A stretch of 7,887 nucleotides of DNA from an uncultured Actinomycetes bacterium (GTDB lineage Bacteria; Actinomycetota; Actinomycetes; Nanopelagicales; Nanopelagicaceae), in contig CAIQXR010000015.1 in the NCBI GenBank assembly GCA_903875815.1, positions 1-7,887 on the forward strand. The letters are read 5' to 3'. Below are positions 1-5,503 of the stretch, piece by piece. The translations under genes and the position numbers were made by a program. The stretch's first letter is position 1; each line of letters opens with the position of its first letter. The notes under the pieces are model-generated. The model searched no databases. It was not told where the DNA came from and was given only the letters and a program-made list of their open reading frames with translations.

Positions 1-393
1 GGCGCCAATTTCAATTGCAGTAGTGATCTCTTCAATCGATTTATTATTTCCATGAACTTCGATCAATTCGGGTGGAAAACCTGCAGCACGAGCAACTGCC
101 ATCTCCCCCGCGGTGCAGACATCAATTCCGATTCCGACCGATTTAATCCACTTAGCCACTTCAATACAGGTGAAAGATTTAGAGGCGTAATAAACATTGC
201 CAGCAGCGGGGCCGAAGTGGCGATCGAGAGCGCTCTTCCACGCCGTTGCTCGACTAAGGAAATCATCCTCATCCATAACAAAAAGTGGCGAACCAAATTC
301 CCGGACGAGAGCTGCAGCCCGGATACCCGCGATAGTGAGCTCGCCATTGCTGACCGCTGAATTTGTTGAATAGACCTCAGGAAGAAAAGTCAT
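1..393 (-). CDS. lysA: Diaminopimelate decarboxylase, N-terminal part (runs off left edge)
   Basis: This is the first 131 codons of a PLP-dependent decarboxylase that converts meso-diaminopimelate to L-lysine, the last step of lysine synthesis in the cytoplasm. Reading in from the ATG at 393, the frame stays open to the window edge. Visible motifs are YYASKSF (residues 68-74), whose Lys72 should form the Schiff base with PLP, GIDVCTAGE (89-97), and HGNNKS (114-119), all typical of the fold III alanine-racemase-like barrel of LysA. The ATG lies 2 bp after the argS stop codon (TAG-TC-ATG), so the two genes are almost certainly co-transcribed and probably translationally coupled. A GGAG lies inside the end of argS about 11 nt upstream of the ATG. 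The argS-lysA order is common in Actinobacteria. Fold III also includes ornithine/arginine decarboxylases, but the motifs and context favour LysA. The C-terminal domain, with the Cys and Tyr of the dimer active site, lies outside the window. Confidence 0.93.
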   Translation of the reverse strand, partial: MTFLPEVYSTNSAVSNGELTIAGIRAAALVREFGSPLFVMDEDDFLSRATAWKSALDRHFGPAAGNVYYASKSFTCIEVAKWIKSVGIGIDVCTAGEMAVARAAGFPPELIEVHGNNKSIEEITTAIEIGA

Positions 394-395
394 GA

Positions 396-2048
396 CTACA
401 TCGTCTCCGGCGTGCTCACGCCTAATAGTTCGAGGCCATTGGCAATAACTTGAGCAGTTGCTGCGCAGAGCGTGGCGCGAGCACTGTGAAGGGCCGATGG
501 GGTTTCGTCTCCGAGCGGAAGAACGCGGCAATCGGCGTAGAACCGGTGATAAACGCCAGCAAGCTCTTCCACATAGCGCGCCACTCGGTGCGGTTCGCGA
601 AGTTCGGCCGCGCCAGCAACAATTCGAGGGAATTCAGCAAGCAAGCCCATCAATTCCCGTTCGCGCTCGTGCTCTAATAACTCGCCATTGAAATGATCGA
701 GACCGTAGGCAATGGCCAAGTCAGATGCATTTCGCAGTACGGCGCAAATGCGAGCATGGGCATATTGCACGTAGTAGACCGGATTTTCATTGGTGCGACT
801 TCGCAAAATATCAACATCCATGACCATCGGAGTATCGACGGGGTAGCGAATCAAGGTGTAGCGCGCAGCATCGACGCCCACTTTCTCCACCAACTCTTCC
901 AAAGTAATTACCGTTCCGGCTCGCTTAGAGAGTTTGAGCTCTTCGCCACCTTCCATGATCTTGACTAACTGACCAATAAGAATCTCGATGTTGTAATCAG
1001 GGTTATCACCAGCACATGCTGCGATTGCTTTGAGTCGATTGACATAGCCATGGTGGTCAGCGCCCAACATATAAATGGAAATATCTGAACCACGCTCACG
1101 CTTAGAGATGTAATAGGCCGAATCGGAGGCAAAATAAGCGAATGAGCCATCAGATTTGATCATCACGCGATCTTTGTCGTCACCAAAATCAGTCGTGCGC
1201 AACCAAGTAGCACCGTCGAGTTCATAGACATGTCCTTGGGCGCGAAGGCGATCGAGACAATGTTGGAAAAAGTCCTTTTCGTACAAACTCTTCTCAGAGA
1301 ACCAGTTATCAAAGTGCGTGCCAAAGCCATCGAGAACGCGTTGCTGCTGCGCTAACTGAAGTTGATAACCCGCCTGCAGAAATGCTGCATCTGATTGCTC
1401 TTCGGGAAGATCTTTATATTCCGGATGAGTCGCGACGATTTCTGCCGCAATATCGTCAATATAAGCACCGTGATAACCATCTTCAGGGCGAGGTTGACCG
1501 AGAGCAGAAGAGCGAATTGATTTTCCGAAGAGCGCCATTTGGTTACCGCGGTCATTGACATAGAACTCGCGCGTAACTTTCGCGCCAGCTGCGCTGAGGA
1601 CCCGACCGAGCGCATCGCCAACGGCCGCCCATCGGGTATGACCCAAATGAAGAGGCCCAGTGGGATTAGCTGAGACAAACTCTAAATTGATCGCCACGCC
1701 AGCGAGTGCTTGGCCATGTCCAAATAGTTTTCCTTGGGTCAGTGCATTTGTAATAACTACCGCCTGGGAACTTTTAGCCACAGTGATATTGATAAATCCA
1801 GGACCGGCAATGTCGACGGCAGAGATTGCTTCATTCTCTTTGAGCGCCGCAACGATTAACTCTGCGACTTCGCGTGGTGATTTGCCAGCAGGCTTTGCCA
1901 GGGCGAGTGCGATATTCGTTGCATAATCGCCATGATCGCGATTTTTTGGGCGCTCGAGGGCAATTTCCTGAGGAAGCGGACAGCCGAGCTGTGCAGCAAC
2001 TAGCGCATCAAGTACAGCAGCAGCAATTTGATCCTGTACGGCGCTCAT
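396..2048 (-). CDS. argS: Arginyl-tRNA synthetase
   Basis: Class I aminoacyl-tRNA synthetase that charges tRNA-Arg with arginine using ATP in the cytoplasm; 550 residues, the normal bacterial length. The N-terminal tRNA-recognition (Arg N) domain covers about residues 1-90 (RPKNRDHGDYATNIAL at 33-48). The catalytic Rossmann domain follows, with the HIGH motif as HLGH (134-137) inside the family signature FVSANPTGPLHLGH. The KMSKS-equivalent loop is KLSKR (372-376), preceded by GGEE. The C-terminal DALR anticodon-binding domain begins near NPVYYVQYAHARICAVLR (422-439) and ends with GLELLGV close to the C terminus, as in intact homologues. All catalytic motifs are present and the frame is unbroken. 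The ATG at 2048 fits family length and starts 6 nt after a -10-like hexamer. There is no Shine-Dalgarno, consistent with a leaderless mRNA. lysA follows after 2 bp. Confidence 0.98.
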   Translation of the reverse strand: MSAVQDQIAAAVLDALVAAQLGCPLPQEIALERPKNRDHGDYATNIALALAKPAGKSPREVAELIVAALKENEAISAVDIAGPGFINITVAKSSQAVVITNALTQGKLFGHGQALAGVAINLEFVSANPTGPLHLGHTRWAAVGDALGRVLSAAGAKVTREFYVNDRGNQMALFGKSIRSSALGQPRPEDGYHGAYIDDIAAEIVATHPEYKDLPEEQSDAAFLQAGYQLQLAQQQRVLDGFGTHFDNWFSEKSLYEKDFFQHCLDRLRAQGHVYELDGATWLRTTDFGDDKDRVMIKSDGSFAYFASDSAYYISKRERGSDISIYMLGADHHGYVNRLKAIAACAGDNPDYNIEILIGQLVKIMEGGEELKLSKRAGTVITLEELVEKVGVDAARYTLIRYPVDTPMVMDVDILRSRTNENPVYYVQYAHARICAVLRNASDLAIAYGLDHFNGELLEHERERELMGLLAEFPRIVAGAAELREPHRVARYVEELAGVYHRFYADCRVLPLGDETPSALHSARATLCAATAQVIANGLELLGVSTPETM

Positions 2049-2054
2049 GCGAGA

Positions 2055-2060
2055 AGGTTA
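2055..2060 (-). promoter_or_regulatory. Putative leaderless -10 element for argS-lysA
   Basis: Read on the minus strand, TAACCT matches the actinobacterial -10 consensus TANNNT and ends exactly 6 nt before the argS ATG, which would place the transcription start at or next to the A of the ATG. No good -35 is seen 16-18 bp upstream, which is common for such promoters. This is inferred from spacing and motif only. Confidence 0.5.
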
Positions 2061-2088
2061 GCGTTTACCAGCGCCCCTGCGCTCGCGT

Positions 2089-2117
2089 TTGGATCTTTGC
2101 GCCGAGTGCTTTAACCT
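2089..2117 (+). promoter_or_regulatory. Putative promoter of tRNA-Leu
   Basis: TTGGAT (2089-2094) and TAACCT (2112-2117) are separated by 17 bp and are reasonable -35 and -10 hexamers. The start would fall near 2124, about 10 nt before the mature tRNA 5' end, a normal leader length for a tRNA gene. It is divergent from the argS promoter. Confidence 0.4.
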
Positions 2118-2133
2118 AAGCCTTGTTACACCC

Positions 2134-2217
2134 GCGGGAGTGGTGAAATGGCAGACACGCAGGTCTTAGGAACCTGTGCTTTACGGCGTGTGGGTTCAAG
2201 TCCCACCTTCCGCACCA
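2134..2217 (+). tRNA. tRNA-Leu (anticodon UAG, reads CUA/CUN)
   Basis: An 84-nt class II tRNA. The acceptor stem GCGGGAG (2134-2140) pairs with CTTCCGC (2207-2213), including one G-T pair. The anticodon stem is CAGGT/ACCTG (2160-2164 and 2172-2176) around loop CTTAGGA, giving anticodon TAG at 2167-2169. The variable arm is long (2177-2189), as expected for leucine. The T arm is GTGGG-TTCAAGT-CCCAC (2190-2206). The discriminator base is A (2214), also expected for Leu, and CCA is encoded at 2215-2217. The gene stands alone, divergent from argS and convergent with the small secreted-protein gene. All arms fold without mismatches except the wobble pair. Confidence 0.97.
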
Positions 2218-2240
2218 AGGATTTATTGAAAGTATTTGAT

Positions 2241-2657
2241 CTAATTGATTGCTTGCTTAGCTGCCTCATAGGCAGCTTTAGCTGAATTCAAACTAGCGCT
2301 GAGCGCCTGAAAAATCTGGTTATAACTATCTTTGAAAGTTTGCTTGGCAAGCGCGATCGCCGCCTTATCTTTTCCAGCTGCAGCAATCGATTGATCCATG
2401 ACTGACTTGGCGTCGGCGACTGCGCGTGAGAATCCATCACGAGCATTTGCTACTGCAGTGGCATAAGCAGACTGCGCTGCAGCTAAAGCAACTCTTTGAT
2501 CAGCAGTGAGACCCGGCTTCTTACTTGCAGTAGGCGATGCTGACGGTGCTGGCGAATGTGCCGCATGATTTGTATCCGCAACTGCGGGAAGTGCGAGAAG
2601 GACAGCGCTCATGCCGGAGGTAGCAACGATTGCTACGGCGCGGGTGCGGATTCTCAT
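2241..2657 (-). CDS. Small alanine-rich predicted secreted protein, unknown function
   Basis: A 138-residue protein I do not recognise. The N terminus has arginines (MRIRTR) followed by a hydrophobic stretch (about residues 7-24) and a likely signal peptidase I site after AVA (residue 27). Next comes a short Ala/Pro/Ser linker (about 33-48), as often found in secreted actinobacterial proteins. Residues 50-138 are strongly Ala- and Lys-rich with spaced aromatics (QSAYATAVANARDGF, KQTFKDSYNQIFQAL) and should form long helices, possibly a coiled-coil or helical hairpin. There is no lipobox cysteine and no catalytic motif. I chose the ATG at 2657, because GAGAAT lies 6 nt upstream as in the other leaderless starts here. 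A TTG two codons upstream (2663) would give 140 residues. The gene is divergent from the secreted esterase gene across 63 bp, which weakly suggests a shared cell-envelope role. Confidence 0.8.
   Translation of the reverse strand: MRIRTRAVAIVATSGMSAVLLALPAVADTNHAAHSPAPSASPTASKKPGLTADQRVALAAAQSAYATAVANARDGFSRAVADAKSVMDQSIAAAGKDKAAIALAKQTFKDSYNQIFQALSASLNSAKAAYEAAKQAIN
2259..2279 (+). terminator. Possible hairpin terminator for tRNA-Leu
   Basis: AGCTGCCT (2259-2266) and AGGCAGCT (2270-2277) form a perfect 8-bp stem with a 3-nt CAT loop, about 40 nt after the tRNA 3' end. Only a short T stretch follows (TTTA). It lies inside the 3' end of the convergent alanine-rich gene, whose GCN codons could produce such a repeat by chance. 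Confidence 0.3.
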
Positions 2658-2663
2658 AGCCAA

Positions 2664-2669
2664 ATTCTC
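2664..2669 (-). promoter_or_regulatory. Weak leaderless -10 candidate for the small secreted protein
   Basis: On the minus strand GAGAAT matches TATAAT at 4 of 6 positions and ends 6 nt before the ATG at 2657, the same spacing as at argS and glpD. The first base is not T and no -35 is visible, so this rests mainly on spacing. Confidence 0.25.
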
Positions 2670-2708
2670 TCACATTTCTTTTCACTCGCCATCCGCACAT
2701 GGCGCCAT

Positions 2709-2714
2709 TACTCT
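2709..2714 (+). promoter_or_regulatory. Putative leaderless -10 element for the esterase gene
   Basis: TACTCT fits TANNNT and ends 6 nt before the ATG at 2721. No Shine-Dalgarno lies between it and the start codon, so a leaderless mRNA starting at the ATG is likely. No convincing -35 is seen at 16-18 bp. Confidence 0.45.
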
Positions 2715-2720
2715 TGCCTA

Positions 2721-3629
2721 ATGTCTCGGCGGCGGAAAGTTGCGCACTCAGCCTTAGCGCTTGCTGTGAGCCTGGCCGCTCTCACCTTCTTCCTTTACTC
2801 CCCCACCCCCACGCAGGCAGCCACCATCAAGGGGCTAAAAATCCTTCATGTAGCAAGCCCGGAAAAGGACCTGCCCATTCGCGACGTCTATGAATGGATC
2901 CCCGATGTCGGCAATACCGATATCAACACATTGCCAGTTGTCTATCTCTTACATGGTTGGCCGGGCTCACCGCAATCTATGGTCACTGGTTACGTCGCTA
3001 ATTTGCAGAAAGCCTTCACTGCAGGAGTGCGTCCCTTTATTGCCGTCTTTCCCGATGGAAATGCGAAAACTCATATTGATTCAGAGTGGGCAGATTCGGC
3101 CGATGGCAAGGCCATGATTGAAACTTGGCTAACGACTCGAGTTATTCCAGCGGTAGAAGGTGATCATCTGCGCACTCGAGAAATGCGCGCAATATCTGGA
3201 TTCTCCATGGGTGGGTACGGCGCTGGAATTATTGGTTTGCATCATCCTGAACTCTTCTCGCAAATTGCCACGATCTCGGGGTATTTCGTGGTTGACGATC
3301 TCACTGGTGCATTTAGTAGTTCCAAGAAGATTGCCGCACAAACACCCGCCAATTATTTAACGGTGGCAAAAAACTTTCGCTGGTTTATGGCTGAAGGCAA
3401 AGATGACTACACCCATCCAATTCGTGGTCAAGCAGTGAGTTGGGCAGCCCAACTTAAATCCATGAAAGTGCCAAGTACGGTCGTTGTGGCGCCAGGCGGA
3501 CACTCCTATGTATTTGTTGGGAGCATGATTCCAGCGCTTACGAAGTGGTTCATTTGGCCATCAGTCTCAAGTTCAATGGCAACACCAACGCCCGCACCAA
3601 AATCTGATACGGGCGTTGTTTCTAACTAG
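2721..3629 (+). CDS. Predicted secreted alpha/beta-hydrolase (esterase / antigen 85 / FrmB-like)
   Basis: A 302-residue serine hydrolase of the putative esterase family (Pfam PF00756 type), which includes S-formylglutathione hydrolase, enterochelin esterase and mycolyl transferases. The N terminus (MSRRRK, then hydrophobic 9-25) is a Sec-type signal with likely cleavage after TQA (about 33). LLHGWPGS (76-83) supplies the oxyanion-hole loop, and GFSMGG (160-165) is the nucleophile elbow with Ser162. GKDD (226-229) provides the likely acid and GGHSY (259-263) the catalytic His261. The C terminus is a Ser/Thr/Pro-rich tail (about 281-302). The ATG at 2721 was preferred because it starts the signal peptide and lies 6 nt after a -10-like hexamer. 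The frame is open upstream to 2556, but that part overlaps the divergent gene and lacks secretion features. The substrate cannot be told: cell-envelope lipid acyl transfer or extracellular ester hydrolysis are both possible. Confidence 0.88.
   Translation: MSRRRKVAHSALALAVSLAALTFFLYSPTPTQAATIKGLKILHVASPEKDLPIRDVYEWIPDVGNTDINTLPVVYLLHGWPGSPQSMVTGYVANLQKAFTAGVRPFIAVFPDGNAKTHIDSEWADSADGKAMIETWLTTRVIPAVEGDHLRTREMRAISGFSMGGYGAGIIGLHHPELFSQIATISGYFVVDDLTGAFSSSKKIAAQTPANYLTVAKNFRWFMAEGKDDYTHPIRGQAVSWAAQLKSMKVPSTVVVAPGGHSYVFVGSMIPALTKWFIWPSVSSSMATPTPAPKSDTGVVSN
3587..3622 (+). terminator. Predicted intrinsic terminator overlapping the esterase 3' end
   Basis: AACGCCCG (3587-3594) and CGGGCGTT (3610-3617) form a perfect 8-bp GC-rich stem with a 15-nt loop, followed by GTTTCT. 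It lies within the last codons of the esterase gene, just before the stop at 3627-3629. The neighbouring convergent gene ends only 6 bp further on, so there is little other room for a terminator. The T tract is short. Confidence 0.45.
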
Positions 3630-3635
3630 CCGTCA

Positions 3636-4574
3636 TTATTTCTGCGAGCGATACCAGTTCCGCCAGATCAATCGATGCACCGGTATTTTGTAAGGAATTG
3701 CGCGTAAGCCAGGTATCAATGGCAAGAGTGCAAGACCCAGAGTGAGAACACCCATCAATAACATAATGATGGTGTCTGCGTTATCCGATGACTTAAATGG
3801 ATCTATTTGATACCAGAATGAGAACAGCCAGAGCCAGGATTGACCCGGCCATGAACCCGTCTCATTCATCACTCCCCATTGATCACCGCTGAGATGAGCC
3901 TTGGCTGCGAGATCTCCGAAGTAGCCATCGCTATCTGCCAAGAAGAGCAGAGGCTTGGTGAAGTTGGTAGGTAGCGGGGTATCACTCGTTGCGAGAGCAC
4001 CGTCGAGCGCACCAGACTGAGCCATCGCCAAAAGTGATGTTGCAAGTTGCGGTACAGGTCCAAAACTATGGGACGAATCGGCAAGTGTTACCGCCCCTGG
4101 CTTCTTCCCCAACGCATCAGCATAAGTACTCGCCCACTTAGCTTGCTGATCATTCGTTGCACTCTTCCAGATCCCCACTGCCGATATGCCGGCAGGATCA
4201 TTTGAGATCAGGAGCGGTTTAACAACAAAATCTGCTGCCGGATCGATGGGAATTCGCACTCCGGCCCAGTCCTGCAATTTCATAACCCCGAAATGCTGAC
4301 CTTTTGCAGCGTGGTTATATGGCGCGCCATATCCTGCAGAAGTAGTTGTGCCTGCCAATTCCCCAGTCGTCACTGAAACAAAATCGCTGGGATTGGCAAG
4401 CGCCCATGATTTCAGAGTAACTGCTGGTTCATCGGGCGAACTAAAAGCAAAAGCCAAGCCGCAGGCAAGGACTCCCACAACAATAATGGCGATAACGATC
4501 TCTTTGATCAGATCGTACGGACGAGTTGGTCCTTCCCATTTTTTAGCGGGATCTACCATCAATTTTGTTGTCAT
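3636..4574 (-). CDS. Membrane protein in the subunit-IV position of a cytochrome b6-type operon, with large extracytoplasmic insert
   Basis: A 312-residue protein that I recognise only by context. A cytoplasmic N terminus (WEGPTRPYDL at 13-22) leads into one transmembrane helix (about 24-45). A hydrophilic segment follows (about 46-243), predicted to lie outside the membrane. Next come a Trp-rich hydrophobic stretch (SWLWLFSFWYQI, 246-257) and a strong transmembrane helix (about 266-288). The tail is basic (IPGLRAIPYKIPVHR from 288). The membrane plan resembles the subunit IV / C-terminal half of cytochrome b, with the aromatic stretch where PEWY would be, but the PEWY motif itself is absent. 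The insert contains no CxxCH haem site and no Rieske cysteine motif; the only cysteine is in the first helix. The ATG overlaps the stop of the cytochrome b6-like gene (ATGA), indicating translational coupling. I infer that it is the second membrane subunit of a quinol-oxidising complex. Function is unproven. Confidence 0.85.
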   Translation of the reverse strand: MTTKLMVDPAKKWEGPTRPYDLIKEIVIAIIVVGVLACGLAFAFSSPDEPAVTLKSWALANPSDFVSVTTGELAGTTTSAGYGAPYNHAAKGQHFGVMKLQDWAGVRIPIDPAADFVVKPLLISNDPAGISAVGIWKSATNDQQAKWASTYADALGKKPGAVTLADSSHSFGPVPQLATSLLAMAQSGALDGALATSDTPLPTNFTKPLLFLADSDGYFGDLAAKAHLSGDQWGVMNETGSWPGQSWLWLFSFWYQIDPFKSSDNADTIIMLLMGVLTLGLALLPLIPGLRAIPYKIPVHRLIWRNWYRSQK

Positions 4575-5200
4575 TTGAGAGCTCCTCGGCGAATCTGACC
4601 ATCGTTATCAATAGGTGGAACAACGCCTTTGCGCCGCACGAGCAGAATGTGCCAAACCACGATTGCTCCCAACGCAAGTGGCAAAAGTGCAACGTGCACC
4701 AAGATTGCTTGACCTGTGTTTAGCGCGTTGAAATAGGCACCGATGCCCATGGCATTGAAACCATCTTTTGCTTGCGTAGCGATCCATTGCGAATCGAAAT
4801 TTGTTTGAATGATGTAACCCGTAAAGGCGGTGATGATGGAGACTCCAAATGACAGTACGCCGGTAATCCACGTTGCGGTGCGCTTGCCGCGCCAAGCTGC
4901 CATCCAAAACTTTCCCCACAGGTGGGCGACCATAAAGAGAAAGAAGAGTTCAACGCTCCACAGGTGGACTGAATTCACATAATGCCCGATGGAGGAGGTA
5001 TGCCACCAAGATGGGCCTTGCATCGTCAGGATCAGACCAGAAGCAATAAGTGAGACCAGGGCTGCAATTGTCGCCACTCCAAAGATATAGATCCACGATG
5101 CGACGTAAGCGGGTTGAACTTCAGGAAGCAGATCTTCCGGCTTCATCTTCTCCAGTGTTGCCCGACGAACTATTCCGGTCCAGGATTTACTGTCGCTCAT
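4571..5200 (-). CDS. Cytochrome b6-type di-haem membrane subunit (cytochrome b N-terminal domain)
   Basis: A 209-residue protein of the length of cytochrome b6 or the N-terminal half of cytochrome b. Four transmembrane helices are visible at about 33-58, 78-98, 111-131 and 164-188. The second helix holds His79 and His93 (14 apart) and the fourth holds His169 and His184 (15 apart), the expected ligand pairs for two b haems. The wider spacing in the last helix is typical of the b6 / Firmicutes type rather than the mitochondrial type. HLWSVELFFLFMVAHLWG (79-96) is a typical helix B, and VVPP (193-196) follows the last helix. The protein should take part in quinol oxidation and transmembrane electron transfer. 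It overlaps by ATGA with the small gene upstream and with the 312-residue gene downstream. No Rieske or cytochrome c gene is adjacent, unlike the qcrCAB cluster of most Actinobacteria. The symbol qcrB is not assigned because the protein lacks the C-terminal domain and the usual context. Confidence 0.9.
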   Translation of the reverse strand: MSDSKSWTGIVRRATLEKMKPEDLLPEVQPAYVASWIYIFGVATIAALVSLIASGLILTMQGPSWWHTSSIGHYVNSVHLWSVELFFLFMVAHLWGKFWMAAWRGKRTATWITGVLSFGVSIITAFTGYIIQTNFDSQWIATQAKDGFNAMGIGAYFNALNTGQAILVHVALLPLALGAIVVWHILLVRRKGVVPPIDNDGQIRRGALK

Positions 5201-5373
5201 TTTTTGCCCTTCTTCTTTGCTGCATCGCCGCTATGTGGAAAGGGCAAGAGCAGCGCGAGCATAAAGAGAATTGCCAGCGCGCCGATCATGGCGGCATTGC
5301 CGACCGAAATAGAGAATGGTCCAAGACCAAAATAGTGGGCTGGGTGGTTGAGATTGATCAACGAACGAAGCAT
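5197..5373 (-). CDS. 58-aa single-span membrane protein, first gene of the cytochrome b6-type operon
   Basis: A short gene starting at the ATG at 5373, preceded by a perfect AGGAGG 5 nt upstream, and ending in a TGA that overlaps the ATG of the cytochrome b6-like gene (ATGA). The protein begins MLRSLINLNHPAHYFGLG, has one hydrophobic helix at about residues 21-45 (ISVGNAAMIGALAILFML), and ends in a lysine-rich tail (AAKKKGKK). By the positive-inside rule the C terminus is cytoplasmic and the N terminus, with His10 and His13, faces outside. The strong ribosome binding site, the overlap with a real gene and a sensible membrane topology make it a genuine gene despite its size. By position it may be a small accessory or assembly subunit, comparable in role to the small subunits of b6f complexes, but I see no sequence match to any named one. 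Confidence 0.85.
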   Translation of the reverse strand: MLRSLINLNHPAHYFGLGPFSISVGNAAMIGALAILFMLALLLPFPHSGDAAKKKGKK

Positions 5374-5378
5374 GAAGG

Positions 5379-5384
5379 CCTCCT
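5379..5384 (-). promoter_or_regulatory. Strong Shine-Dalgarno (AGGAGG) for the cytochrome b6-type operon
   Basis: Minus-strand AGGAGG is a perfect anti-16S match, 5 nt before the ATG at 5373. It fixes the start of the 58-aa gene. It also contrasts with the other transcription units here, which lack a Shine-Dalgarno, so this operon mRNA has a real 5' leader. A promoter should lie within about 5385-5449, but no hexamer pair stands out there. Confidence 0.75.
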
Positions 5385-5448
5385 GGCGCGACGAGCGGTT
5401 TGCTCATCACCTGCCTTAGAGGCTACTCAGATCGCGAATGAGATAAAG

Positions 5449-5471
5449 TAAAAAGACGAGTGCTGCCACTC
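5449..5471 (-). terminator. Predicted intrinsic terminator downstream of glpD
   Basis: On the minus strand GAGTG-GCAG-CACTC forms a 5-bp stem with a tetraloop, followed by GTCTTTTTA. It starts 33 nt after the glpD stop codon and lies before the cytochrome b6-type operon, so it would separate the two units. The stem is short, so termination may be partial and some glpD transcription could read into the operon. The remaining 130-bp gap (5374-5503) holds only this hairpin, the AGGAGG and presumably the operon promoter. Confidence 0.5.
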
Positions 5472-5503
5472 ATGTAGGAAGTGAGTAGTGAAGGAATAAA
5501 GTC

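Noticed and set aside
52..360. Plus-strand open frame of 102 codons opposite lysA
   Set aside because: The minus-strand frame carries clear LysA motifs (ASKSF, HGNNK). The plus-strand product has no family features.
2241..2663. TTG start at 2663 for the small secreted protein
   Set aside because: The ATG two codons later has the -10-like spacing seen at the other genes and a normal signal peptide start. TTG remains possible but is less likely.
2556..2720. Upstream extension of the esterase reading frame
   Set aside because: It overlaps the signal-peptide end of the divergent gene. The signal peptide starts at the ATG at 2721, so the earlier codons are open by chance.
5374..5503. Possible riboswitch or small RNA in the gap between glpD and the cytochrome operon
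   Set aside because: The gap is only 130 bp and its one clear structure is a 5-bp hairpin followed by T residues, better explained as the glpD terminator.
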